From positions 186,001-250,000 of the forward strand of contig NZ_QEWP01000005.1 of the NCBI RefSeq assembly GCF_003121985.1: DNA of 64,000 nucleotides, read 5' to 3'. A model generated the notes under the pieces. It searched no databases and had not been told where the DNA came from. It was given only the letters and a program-made list of their open reading frames with translations. The stretch is from Marinilabilia rubra (GTDB lineage: Bacteria > Bacteroidota > Bacteroidia > Bacteroidales > Marinilabiliaceae). Positions 9,401-17,718 of this stretch are shown here, piece by piece. The position numbers were made by a program, and so were the translations under genes. Numbering within the stretch: position 1 is the stretch's first letter; every line of letters starts with the position of its first letter.

Positions 9401-9794
9401 AGTTGGTATCTAAAAAAAGAAAAATCTAAGTTTTTTAACCTGATGGCAAAAAGCATTTTGACTTTTAAACTGCCACTACGTGTGTCAGAAAATAATTTGA
9501 AACCATTTTTAATAAATTACTAAAGAATATTGAATTTTGTTTCAAAAAACTCCTTTTTTCTATAATTCTAATGACCATTTCTTTACCCGACTTATCCATT
9601 GGAGTTTTTTAAAACCGTAATCCTCACCCAAACAATTTTTCTAAACACCTGATTACCAAACCCAATAAACGATCAAGCAAAATACATTGATTGATGACAG
9701 AAAAACAAAGAATATGAATTATCTTTAGTTTAAACCCACTCAAAATATATAGAAAAAAACCTTAATAACAACCATTAAAACGCCGTTTTTCAAT
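9401..9794. other. Divergent promoter region, AT-rich
   Basis: This 394-bp gap separates the minus-strand histidine kinase from the plus-strand HTH gene and must hold both promoters. It is strongly AT-rich with several TTTTTAAAA-type stretches. No repeat, hairpin or gene was recognised, and no exact TAnnTTTG motif could be placed with confidence. Confidence 0.5.
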
Positions 9795-10187
9795 ATGTCA
9801 AATCAAATTATAGATCGTATAGAGGAGTTTATGGCGACCAAAAACCTTAACAACAATCAACTCACCAAAATTGCGGGGTTATCGGTTGGCATGCTCGGAA
9901 AAGCCAGAAGGACCAGAAAAGGATTTCATTCGGACAGTATCGAAAAAATCCTTAACGCATTTCCCGAGCTTAGCCCGGATTACCTCATCATGGGCAAAGG
10001 CCCAATGTTCCGGCCATCGGACCACCAGGAAATATTACTTTCCACCCATTCCGATGAAACCTCTCAACACAGAACCTACCAGTTATTGGCCAATATTATT
10101 CGGGAAAAGGACCGCAGAATAGAAACACTGAATCGTGAAATCGGAGCACTAAAACAGGAAATACAGCATCTAAACAAGGTGCTTTAA
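9795..10187 (+). CDS. Small helix-turn-helix DNA-binding protein with coiled-coil tail
   Basis: This 130-residue protein has residues 1-70 resembling a Bacteroidota phage-repressor-like HTH: IIDRIEEFMATKNLNNNQLTKIAGLSVGMLGKARR, where NQLTKIAGLSVGMLGK is the likely HTH. SPDYLIMGKGPMF, the usual end of such domains ('sPdWLltGkGpM'), follows. Residues about 90-130 are a heptad-rich helix (IIREKDRRIETLNREIGALKQEIQHLNKVL) suited to dimerisation. There is no peptidase S24 domain, so it is not a self-cleaving repressor. It sits alone between two gene-free regions and may be a remnant of accessory DNA, or a general regulator; the target is unknown. Confidence 0.8.
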   Translation: MSNQIIDRIEEFMATKNLNNNQLTKIAGLSVGMLGKARRTRKGFHSDSIEKILNAFPELSPDYLIMGKGPMFRPSDHQEILLSTHSDETSQHRTYQLLANIIREKDRRIETLNREIGALKQEIQHLNKVL

Positions 10188-11236
10188 AAGGACAAACTTC
10201 AATTCGCACCCGGCCGGGCTCCTCATGCTTTCTTTTGCTTTTGGCTGTGCGAATCATTTCCTAACTTTTTCTTCTGACAAACAAACTAAAAACCAACTGC
10301 AACCAAACAGTTTTCAACAACCCCCCCCGGACAAAAGTCTACAAACACTATCCTTTATTCAATATAATGTATCACTGATGTCCGGAGAAAACATTTATTC
10401 TGGTGGTCAATCGACCGAATAGTATGTTTTTCTGTATGATTGGCAAACGCTGGGGCTTACATTTCGCATCAAGACAATCTCGTTTAGAAAATCAGAATGT
10501 TTTCCGTTAAGAAACGAACTTGCGAGCTCATCGAATATCTTTGAAAACAAGCACGTTAATGATATAAATCCGGACTGGTTGATCCCGAGATTAGTTTTTG
10601 TTGGTTTTTGAGTACCAAAATCCTTACAAAACTTAAATCGGGAGAGTTTCCGGATTTCAGGAAAATATTCTGATTTTTTCCCGATTATAGTTTTATAAGC
10701 TTTTGCCCCAAAAGGCAAAAGCAACAAAAACTTATTTCGGGATTCTTTAAGCGACGGCATTTTTTGTTTCTTTTTTTTTTGCTGCAGAATTGGAGCTAAG
10801 CGGAAATCGTGATTACTTATTAAAGTATGCAAAATCATGAACAAAAACAGGAAAAGCCTGCGCAGCCTGTCTCGCCCCTTTTGACTTTTTCAGCAGCCTC
10901 TATTTAACAATACCCCCCCAGGCCAAAAATGATGCTTTTTTTGTCACGTTAAAAAACTAAAATCCGCTTCATCTTATTTCAAACATTCCTCAACGCCTGG
11001 ATCGAAATTTGAAGCAGTAAGACCTGAATAATTATTATTTTTTGCTATATTTCAAAAAATCAACCAACTAATCACAAAACGAACAATGAGTTTGTTCATT
11101 AAAATTTTAGAGAACCAACAATATATTAATCCGGAGGCATAAATAAACAGAGGAATTATGGGGTTTACAAAACAATCGGGAAATTGGTCCATTCTCCCAT
11201 ACATTTAAAAACCATAAAAAGAAGGAATCTTAACCT
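10188..11236. other. Gene-free stretch (about 1 kb)
   Basis: No gene is well supported. A hairpin-capable pair ATTCGCAC / GTGCGAAT (10202-10209, 10247-10254) follows the HTH gene. At 10876-10895 the minus strand reads GCTGAAAAAGTCAAAAGGGG, nearly identical to the left end of the CAAAAGG repeat family, so it may be a solitary end. A 145-codon minus-strand frame at 10407-10844 has lysine/serine-rich, low-complexity composition and no recognised motif; I do not call it a gene. The last 150 bp should hold the promoter of the Crp/Fnr gene. Confidence 0.5.
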
Positions 11237-11878
11237 ATGACAGAACTTTTAACCCCTGAAGGGAAAAAGATATATGACAACGCCGTTTACACGCTTTCAT
11301 ATAAAAAGGGAGAGGTAATTTTTAAAGAGGATTCACCCATAAATCAGGTGAAAATCGTAATAAAAGGTCTGATTAAAGTCTGCCGCAACCAAACCCCTTC
11401 AAAACCTTTAATAATACAACTTCAAGGTGAAGGGGAGTACCTTGAACTCAGTTCTGTGTTTAATAACCGAAACCATTCAGTCACTGCTGTTGCTATTGAA
11501 AACACAGTAATTCATCACATTGCTATTCAAACATTCTTTACTCTTTACCATAACAATCCCTCTTTTAATGAAGAAATCAGCCGTAAAATCGCCCACTCCA
11601 ATCAATACCTTCTTAAGCAATTAATCGCTCGAAGTATTAAGCGATTACCCGGAAGAGTGGCTGATGCCATTCTCTATTTTTATAAGCTGAATAAACAATC
11701 CCCCTCCTTTACTCTACCCTTAAGTCGCCCTGAAATGGCCCAGTTTGTTGGCACCACCAAAGAAAGTCTTATCAGAACTCTCATGGAATTTAAGAATGAC
11801 AAAATAATTGATTTGGAGGATCGTGACTTGACCATTAACAGTTTGGAAATTCTGCAAACATTGAGTCGGTTGGGGTAA
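11237..11878 (+). CDS. Crp/Fnr-family transcriptional regulator
   Basis: This 213-residue protein has residues about 15-125 as a cyclic-nucleotide-binding-like beta-roll (YKKGEVIFKEDSPINQVKIVIKGLIKV) and residues about 140-210 as a Crp winged helix (LPLSRPEMAQFVGTTKESLIRTLMEFKNDKIIDL), with the recognition helix around TTKESLIRTL. The N-terminal cysteine cluster of the [4Fe-4S] FNR sensor is absent, and the cAMP-binding arginine-serine pattern is not evident, so the effector is unknown. A GAAGGA sequence ten bases before ATG 11237 is a possible Shine-Dalgarno site, unusual here. No gene lies within 790 bp downstream, so any direct target is not indicated by context. Confidence 0.9.
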   Translation: MTELLTPEGKKIYDNAVYTLSYKKGEVIFKEDSPINQVKIVIKGLIKVCRNQTPSKPLIIQLQGEGEYLELSSVFNNRNHSVTAVAIENTVIHHIAIQTFFTLYHNNPSFNEEISRKIAHSNQYLLKQLIARSIKRLPGRVADAILYFYKLNKQSPSFTLPLSRPEMAQFVGTTKESLIRTLMEFKNDKIIDLEDRDLTINSLEILQTLSRLG

Positions 11879-12672
11879 TCTATTCCCTATCTTAATCCTG
11901 CCACAAAACAACATTCTCCTCATTTCAAATCGTTTTTAAATTCAACAATAGCCCGGGAATCAAGTGGTACCGTTTCATGCGTTTCCTGCTTCTTCAATCA
12001 ATTGATGAGGGCAATTTAAGAGAAATTTTCGTGGACTAATATTCCGGTAATCTTACAGGAATTTCAGAAATTACAAACAAGCAGTTAATAATCAACACCC
12101 AAGAGGTTCTGTTTTTTTTTTGCATTGGTTGAATCACCAATAAGACCCACCCATTTAAATACCTATCACCCTGCAACTTAGCCTCGATCATAAAATTTAC
12201 AAGCTCATTACCAAACCATTACACCGAATTCACGTTACAATACTGAATTTAATTGCAATTCATAGCTCCAAAGTGTCATTCAACCAAAAGGAATATCTTC
12301 CCAAATTATCATTATTCGGACCTGATTCGCCCCTGCTCCGGGACAAGTTCGGAGTAGATTCGTGGTTTCTTCGGTTGTTCTTCGGTTATCCTTCGCTTAT
12401 AAGGGAACGAAGCCTGAACGAACAACAACCGAAGGACAACCGAACCTGTTCCGAAGCAGGACCGAAGCAATCCCGGAGGTGGGACGAATGGTAAGCGAAG
12501 GGAAATAAGATAACCTCAAAAAATTCAAGTCTCTATGGGAGATTCATATAAACAATAATCGATTAAAGATATCTTTATTGGAATTGATCAAAACATAATT
12601 AGCCTACCATCCTGTTTTCCCCAAAAATTTCAATATATTTAAAAAAACAATAAATCTCTAAAACCCTTCTTT
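11879..12672. other. Gene-free stretch (about 0.8 kb)
   Basis: AT-rich DNA except for a GC-richer patch at 12330-12500 dominated by CGAAG/CTTCG words and an inverted repeat (12370-12444, described separately). The 73-codon frame at 12273-12494 runs through that patch and its protein (FFGYPSLIRERSLNEQQPKDN) is repeat-derived, so it is not called. The final 130 bp precede phoH and are very AT-rich. Confidence 0.5.
12370..12444. repeat. Imperfect inverted repeat with 26-bp arms
   Basis: The left arm 12370-12395 and right arm 12419-12444 pair at 22 of 26 positions (core TTCGGTTGT... TTCGGTT), separated by a 23-bp loop. Further CGAAG words follow to about 12500, including a small CCTG...CAGG hairpin. 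It is clearly distinct in composition from flanking AT-rich DNA and resembles an extragenic palindromic element. No second copy was recognised in this window. Confidence 0.6.
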
Positions 12673-14013
12673 ATGGCTGCAAAGAAAAAGAATTCAGGAA
12701 AAATTTTCGTACTGGACACCAACGTTTTACTTCACGATCATAAATGCCTTTACAATTTTGAAGAAAACGACATTATCATCCCAATTGTTGTACTCGAAGA
12801 ACTCGATAAGTTTAAAAAAGGTAATGACCAGATCAATTTTCAGGCCCGCGAATTTGTCCGTGAAATGGATCGCCTTTCCGGCGAGCAATTGTTCACAGCC
12901 GGCATTTCTCTGGGAAAAGGTCACGGACGCTTATTTATCGAGACCGGAAAACCTATTCCGGAAGAAATGCAGGAATCATTTTCAGAAAACACACCGGATC
13001 ACAGAATATTGGCAATAACATTGCATGTCAAAGAAAAGTACAAAGAACGGCAAACCATCCTTATCACGAAGGACATAAACCTGAGGATGAAAGCCAAATC
13101 TCTGGGACTGGTTTCTGAAGATTACGAATCCGATAAAGTCAAAAACATTGAGATCCTTCACCATGGCGTCGAAACTTTCGACGGATTTGACAAAAACATT
13201 ATTGAAGCATTATACAAGGAAGGACAAGTACCACGTTCGGAGTTCCCTATGACTGATGAGCAGTTACCTGCCAATCAATATGCAATACTAAAAAATGAAA
13301 GTCAGAGTGTACTTGCCTGGTTCGATCCAAATTCCCAAAGCATTCGCAGGGTTGAGAAACACTCTGCATTTGGGATTGAACCCCGCAATGCAGAACAGAC
13401 TTTTTCACTTCATGCCTTAATGAATCCGGATGTAAAGTTGGTATCCTTAACTGGCAAAGCGGGTACGGGAAAAACATTATTGGCACTAGCCGCTGCCTTA
13501 CAACAACACAAACAATACAATCAAATTTTGCTGGCCAGACCAATTATGCCTTTGGCCAATCGGGACCTGGGATTTTTGCCCGGAGATATCAATGAAAAAA
13601 TTGGTCCTTACATGCAACCACTTTTCGACAACCTGGGAGTCATAAAAAACCGGTTTCAACAATCAAGCAAGGAACTGGCCATTATTGAAGAAATGCAAAA
13701 ACGGGAGGAATTGATCATTACTCCTTTGGCCTACATTCGCGGACGAAGCCTTTCGGATGTTTACTTTATCATAGACGAGGCCCAGAACCTGACACCGCAT
13801 GAAGTTAAAACCATCATTACCCGGGCTGGAGAAGGGACAAAAATGGTTTTCACAGGTGACATCCACCAAATTGACTCCCCTTATCTGGACATGCAAAGTA
13901 ACGGACTGGCTTATCTGACAGACAAGATGAAAGGGCAGGATCTGTTTGCACATGTCAATTTGGTAAAGGGGGAGCGAAGCTTCCTAGCAGAGCTGGCTTC
14001 TGATTTACTTTGA
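12673..14013 (+). CDS. phoH: PhoH-family ATPase with N-terminal PIN domain
   Basis: This 446-residue PhoH2-type protein has a PIN nuclease domain at residues about 10-140, beginning KIFVLDTNVLLHD with acidic D15 and containing IIPIVVLEELDKFK. The PhoH P-loop domain is at residues about 235-440 with Walker A GKAGTGKT (261-268), the FLPGDINEKIGPYMQPL motif and Walker B IIDEAQ (D368, E369). PhoH2 proteins are described as RNA helicase/RNases (family knowledge). There is no antitoxin-like small gene directly upstream. A MITE-like element begins 11 bases after the stop, before the likely terminator at 14276-14322. Confidence 0.93.
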   Translation: MAAKKKNSGKIFVLDTNVLLHDHKCLYNFEENDIIIPIVVLEELDKFKKGNDQINFQAREFVREMDRLSGEQLFTAGISLGKGHGRLFIETGKPIPEEMQESFSENTPDHRILAITLHVKEKYKERQTILITKDINLRMKAKSLGLVSEDYESDKVKNIEILHHGVETFDGFDKNIIEALYKEGQVPRSEFPMTDEQLPANQYAILKNESQSVLAWFDPNSQSIRRVEKHSAFGIEPRNAEQTFSLHALMNPDVKLVSLTGKAGTGKTLLALAAALQQHKQYNQILLARPIMPLANRDLGFLPGDINEKIGPYMQPLFDNLGVIKNRFQQSSKELAIIEEMQKREELIITPLAYIRGRSLSDVYFIIDEAQNLTPHEVKTIITRAGEGTKMVFTGDIHQIDSPYLDMQSNGLAYLTDKMKGQDLFAHVNLVKGERSFLAELASDLL

Positions 14014-14024
14014 TAGTAATCTAA

Positions 14025-14159
14025 CAATAGATCGTTAGATTTTTAGACATAAGATATAAGATAAATCGTATGATATTGAAAATATGCACCTTAGCATAAA
14101 CAATCGTTTAAATATAAATAACTGACTACAAGTGCTTATAAAAGTTTAACGGAGTATTG
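14025..14159 (+). mobile_element. MITE-like element, CAATAGATCGTTA family, copy 1 (135 bp)
   Basis: The ends CAATAGATCGTTA and TAACGGAGTATTG are imperfect terminal inverted repeats (10 of 13 positions). The element is flanked on both sides by ATCTAA, a 6-bp direct duplication. There is no coding capacity and the interior is AT-rich. The interior shares TAAGATA...TCGTAT and TGAAAATATGCACCTTA with the copy at 28807. Inserted 11 bp after phoH. Confidence 0.82.
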
Positions 14160-14275
14160 ATCTAACAAACAAGTAATCTGATCGCCATAATACTTGAGGA
14201 GGGGATTGTTTAAATCAGTCCGCTCCCCCATGGCTTTTCAATTAATTTTGGTAACATTATCATACCAAAAAGCAG

Positions 14276-14322
14276 AAAATGCGCTGACTTCTTTCTCCGG
14301 ACAGAGCCAGCGCATTTTTTTT
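14276..14322 (+). terminator. Rho-independent terminator
   Basis: The stem AAAATGCGCTG / CAGCGCATTTT (11 bp) with a 21-base loop is followed by a T-run to 14322. It lies 263 bases after phoH with the MITE-like element between, and about 100 bases ahead of mtaB. It most likely ends phoH transcription; an attenuator or small-RNA end ahead of mtaB is the alternative. Confidence 0.75.
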
Positions 14323-14379
14323 AGTCTGAAAACAACTCTTTTAAAGCAATTGGTTTTCTCACAAGTTCAAAATCATTCC

Positions 14380-14387
14380 TATCTTTG
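14380..14387 (+). promoter_or_regulatory. Predicted -7 element of the mtaB promoter
   Basis: TATCTTTG matches the Bacteroidota -7 consensus TAnnTTTG and lies 37 bases before the mtaB ATG, just after the terminator. A well-spaced TTTG -33 element is not clear. Confidence 0.5.
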
Positions 14388-14423
14388 CAGATTGATTCAT
14401 CTAAAATTCTAACTATCCTATAA

Positions 14424-15794
14424 ATGATAGACCAGTCACAATTTCAGCAGAGGACCGTGGCTTTTTATACATTGGGATGTAAGCTCAATTTCAGCGAAAC
14501 ATCCACCATTGCCCGCCACTTGCAGGAGGAAGGATTCACAAGAGTGGATTTCAGGGATGGAGCTGACATTTATGTGATCAACACCTGCTCGGTAACCGAA
14601 ACAGCAGAAAAGAAGTGTCGGTACACCATCAAAAAGGCTTTGCGCACAAACCCCAAGGCGTTTATTGTTGTTACAGGATGTTTTGCCCAGCTGAAGCCAA
14701 AGAACATTGTAAAGATGGAAGGGGTTGATCTGGTTTTAGGCAGCAATGAAAAGCTGGATATGTCATTTTATCTGGGTTCGCTGAAAAAGAAGCAACATGC
14801 GGAGGTGCACACAGGAAACATTGCCCGCGACAAACGCTTTATGCCTTCATGGTCATCGGGTGACCGCACACGAACTTTCCTTAAAGTACAGGACGGCTGC
14901 GATTATTTCTGCTCATATTGTACCATCCCCCTCGCACGGGGACGTTCGCGCAACGGCTCTATAAAAGAGACTGTAGAACAAGCCCGTGAAGCCGGAAATG
15001 CGGGAGCCAAAGAAATAATCCTTACGGGAGTTAACATTGGTGATTTTGGGAAAAGCACCCGCGAAAGTTTTTTTGAATTGATCAAAGCCCTGGAAAAAGT
15101 GGACGAAATTCAACGTTTCAGGATTTCCTCAATTGAGCCAAATCTATTGAATGAAGACATCATCCGCTTTGTTGGTGAATCGGACAAATTCATGCCCCAT
15201 TTTCACATTCCCCTTCAATCCGGAAGTGATAAAGTGCTGAAGCTAATGAAGCGCAGATACAACATTCAGCTCTTCCAAAACCGGATGGAGACTATTCATA
15301 AATACATTCCCAATGCATTTACAGGCGTGGATGTTATTACAGGCGTTCGTGGCGAAACCGATGAGGAGTTTGAGAACACCAGGAAATTTCTCACACAACT
15401 TGAGGTTTCCCAACTCCATGTTTTCACTTACTCTGAGCGACCAAATACTCAAGCACTTAAAATAGAGCATTCTGTTCCCGGCGATGAGAGGAAACGAAGA
15501 AGTGCCGTTTTGCATGAATTGTCCAACCACAAAGTTCGGAAATTCTACCGGCAAAATGAAGGATCTGAATCTGAAGTGCTTTTCGAAGAACAGGCCACCG
15601 ACGGTCTAATGCATGGCTTCACAGAGAACTACTTAAAAGTGGAGTACCCCTATACGGAGGCACTGAAAAATAAGATCGTCAAAGTTAAATTAAAGGAAAC
15701 TTCGCCTCAAACAGGAAATATGACCATTGAAGTGCCCAAAAATTTTGTTGAGGTAAATTCCTTTCAATATTCCCCAAAAAATCTTCAATTTTGA
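14424..15794 (+). CDS. mtaB: tRNA t6A37 methylthiotransferase MtaB
   Basis: MtaB is a radical-SAM enzyme that adds a methylthio group to t6A at position 37 of tRNAs reading ANN codons (ms2t6A). The 456-residue protein has the UPF0004 domain with iron-sulfur cysteines C19, C55 and C86 (YTLGCKLN, INTCSVT, VTGCFAQ), the radical-SAM CxxxCxxC at C159, C163 and C166 (DGCDYFCSYC), and a C-terminal TRAM-like stretch. YTLGCKLN and IPLARGRSR favour MtaB over MiaB or RimO. First gene of a likely operon with the phosphatase-family gene (20-bp gap) and the acyltransferase. Confidence 0.93.
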   Translation: MIDQSQFQQRTVAFYTLGCKLNFSETSTIARHLQEEGFTRVDFRDGADIYVINTCSVTETAEKKCRYTIKKALRTNPKAFIVVTGCFAQLKPKNIVKMEGVDLVLGSNEKLDMSFYLGSLKKKQHAEVHTGNIARDKRFMPSWSSGDRTRTFLKVQDGCDYFCSYCTIPLARGRSRNGSIKETVEQAREAGNAGAKEIILTGVNIGDFGKSTRESFFELIKALEKVDEIQRFRISSIEPNLLNEDIIRFVGESDKFMPHFHIPLQSGSDKVLKLMKRRYNIQLFQNRMETIHKYIPNAFTGVDVITGVRGETDEEFENTRKFLTQLEVSQLHVFTYSERPNTQALKIEHSVPGDERKRRSAVLHELSNHKVRKFYRQNEGSESEVLFEEQATDGLMHGFTENYLKVEYPYTEALKNKIVKVKLKETSPQTGNMTIEVPKNFVEVNSFQYSPKNLQF

Positions 15795-15814
15795 ATCGCA
15801 TAAAACCATTTGTT

Positions 15815-16609
15815 ATGCCTGACTATAAGAATATTTGTGAAGAGACTGTAAAGATTGCCCGGGAAACCGGAAAATATGTCAAAGAATATCGCCAAAACAA
15901 CAAACCTGCAGTAGAATCTAAAGGCCGTAATGATTTTGTTACGCAAATTGATAAAGCTTCAGAAGAAAAGCTGGTGGAAGCTCTCGGAAAGTTGTTTCCG
16001 GAAGCCGGCTTCATTGCTGAAGAGAATACCTCGGATAAAGAAGGTGCCATCTATAACTGGATCATTGATCCCATTGACGGAACTACCAATTTCATACATG
16101 GATTGTACCCCTTTGCCATCAGCATTGCTCTAAAGGAGAACGATAAGATTGTTGTTGGGGTCGTGTACGAAATGGGGATGGATGAATGTTTCTATTCCTG
16201 GGAGGGTGGCCCAGCCCTTCTTAATGGTAAACAGATCCATGTGTCCTCAGCTCCCAAAGTGGCAGACAGCCTCATTGCAACAGGTTTTCCATACACCAAC
16301 TATAGTTTGATCAACAATTTCATGGAAACCCTCGATTTCTTCATGAAAAACAGCCATGGTCTTCGAAGATTGGGATCCGCGGCAGCTGATCTTGCCTATG
16401 TTGCTTGCGGCCGTTTCGACGCCTTTTATGAATACAACCTTAAAGCATGGGACGTAGCCGCCGGGGCATTTCTGGTCCAGCAGGCCGGAGGAAAAGTCAG
16501 CGACTTCAAAGGAGGTAACAAATATCTTTTTGGTGGAGAAATCGTTGCTGCCAACGACCACATGTTTGGAGAGATGCAGTCTGTGATCTCAAAGATCATG
16601 AATCAATAA
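15815..16609 (+). CDS. Inositol monophosphatase family protein
   Basis: This 264-residue Mg2+-dependent phosphatase family member has GRNDFVTQIDKASEE, the acidic pair IAEEN (E69-E70), WIIDPIDGTTNFIHG with metal ligands D85 and D88, and the C-terminal AWDVAAGAFLVQQAGG motif with the third metal aspartate. Substrates in the family include inositol-1-phosphate, PAP (CysQ) and NADP(H); the sequence does not decide among them, though WDVAAG and GTTNFIHG favour the SuhB/IMPase group. The ATG at 15815 is preferred over an in-frame TTG at 15791 that would overlap mtaB. It lies 20 bp after mtaB, probably in one transcript. Confidence 0.9.
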   Translation: MPDYKNICEETVKIARETGKYVKEYRQNNKPAVESKGRNDFVTQIDKASEEKLVEALGKLFPEAGFIAEENTSDKEGAIYNWIIDPIDGTTNFIHGLYPFAISIALKENDKIVVGVVYEMGMDECFYSWEGGPALLNGKQIHVSSAPKVADSLIATGFPYTNYSLINNFMETLDFFMKNSHGLRRLGSAAADLAYVACGRFDAFYEYNLKAWDVAAGAFLVQQAGGKVSDFKGGNKYLFGGEIVAANDHMFGEMQSVISKIMNQ

Positions 16610-16675
16610 TTATTCGAACCATAAATAACTCCTGATTAACTCAGGAGCCCACTCCTTTGATTTCTTTTAAAACAA

Positions 16676-17584
16676 ATGGATAAAATCACTTATTATATCT
16701 GGTACCCCTTAATTTGGCTGATTTCTTTGCTGCCTTTTCCGGTTCTTTATGCTTTATCAGATTTTCTTTACTGGCCAGTATCCATTATTGGCTATCGAAA
16801 GAAGATTATCCTCACAAACCTGAAAAAAGCCTTCCCGGAGAAAGATGACCATTGGCGAAAGGAGATCCTTCATAAGTTTTATCATCATTTTTGCGATTTA
16901 TTTGTGGAAACGGTGAAACTTCAGCACATGTCAAAAAAGACGATTATGAAGAGAATCACTTTTTCGAACATAGAGGTTATGGAAAAAGCCTTTGAAAACG
17001 GTCAGGATGTAGTTGCCATTATGGCACATTACGGCAACTGGGAATACATGCCCTCCATCAACCTGCATTTTAAAGCTCAGGGATACAGTGTTTATCGTCC
17101 GCTAAAAAGTAAAGGATTTGACAAATACATGCTGGAATTAAGATCAAGGTTTGGAACCGGAAATGTGACTATGAAAAACACCCTGCGGAAAGTGGTGGAA
17201 CTAAGAAGAAGCAGTACACGCTTTGTATTGGGACTTATTGCTGACCAAAGTCCTGCCAGACATGAAATCCAATACTGGACCAATTTCCTGACACAAACCA
17301 CCCCAATTCTGATGGGACCGGAAAAAATAGGCAAGCTCACCAATGGAAAAATAGTTTTTCTCAAATTAAACAAACCAAAACGGGGCCATTATCATGTTGA
17401 TATTATTGAATTTCCTAATAATGTAGCGGAAGCTGCTGAACATGAAATTACCGAGTGGCATGTCCGCCAGCTTGAAAAATGTATCAGAGAAAGACCGGAG
17501 CTTTGGCTGTGGTCGCATAAGAGATGGAAATACCAGGATGTTTATGAAAAAGATAAAAAGGATGGGATAAAAGGCACTCAATAA
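16676..17584 (+). CDS. LpxL/HtrB-like lipid A acyltransferase
   Basis: This 302-residue protein has an N-terminal membrane anchor (about residues 8-40) and the LpxL/LpxM-family acyltransferase core. The catalytic HX4E motif is visible as H118-YGNW-E123 in IMAHYGNWE; FVLGLIADQSP and RPELWLWSHKRWK near the C-terminus are further family marks. The family adds secondary acyl chains to the lipid A precursor at the inner membrane. It follows the phosphatase gene by 66 bp; a small CTCCTGA/TCAGGAG hairpin (16629-16647) lies in the gap, without a T-run. Several Bacteroidota carry one LpxL-like enzyme; whether another exists outside the window cannot be seen. Confidence 0.9.
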   Translation: MDKITYYIWYPLIWLISLLPFPVLYALSDFLYWPVSIIGYRKKIILTNLKKAFPEKDDHWRKEILHKFYHHFCDLFVETVKLQHMSKKTIMKRITFSNIEVMEKAFENGQDVVAIMAHYGNWEYMPSINLHFKAQGYSVYRPLKSKGFDKYMLELRSRFGTGNVTMKNTLRKVVELRRSSTRFVLGLIADQSPARHEIQYWTNFLTQTTPILMGPEKIGKLTNGKIVFLKLNKPKRGHYHVDIIEFPNNVAEAAEHEITEWHVRQLEKCIRERPELWLWSHKRWKYQDVYEKDKKDGIKGTQ

Positions 17585-17594
17585 ATTAAGCTGT

Positions 17595-17700
17595 AAGCGC
17601 GAAAAACGCATATTTTATTAGCTATTAAAACTTTAAACCATCTCAATAAACACTTAAGTGCAAGGTTATTTCACAATATACTCGAATTTCTGTGCACTTG
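17595..17700 (+). repeat. Interspersed repeat, GTGCAAGGTTATTTCACA family, copy 1
   Basis: About 105 bp align with 28695-28799: shared blocks include CGCATATTT, TCAATAA, GTGCAAGGTTATTTCACA and TTTGTGCACTTG-like ends. The right part can pair AAGTGCA with TGCACTT. It fills most of the gap between the acyltransferase and the glycosyltransferase, ending 18 bp before the latter's ATG. It has no coding capacity. Confidence 0.7.
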
Positions 17701-17718
17701 ATTATATGAAAATTGAAT

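Noticed and set aside
10407-10844. 145-codon minus-strand reading frame between the HTH and Crp/Fnr genes
   Set aside because: Lysine/serine/phenylalanine-rich, low-complexity protein with no recognisable motif, in AT-rich DNA with a poly-A/T tract inside the frame; more likely chance than a gene.
12273-12494. 73-codon plus-strand frame ahead of phoH
   Set aside because: It runs through the CGAAG inverted repeat and its residues are repeat-derived; no start signal or family match.
14194-14412. 72-codon plus-strand frame between phoH and mtaB
   Set aside because: It spans the rho-independent terminator and the mtaB promoter, which is incompatible with a real gene here.
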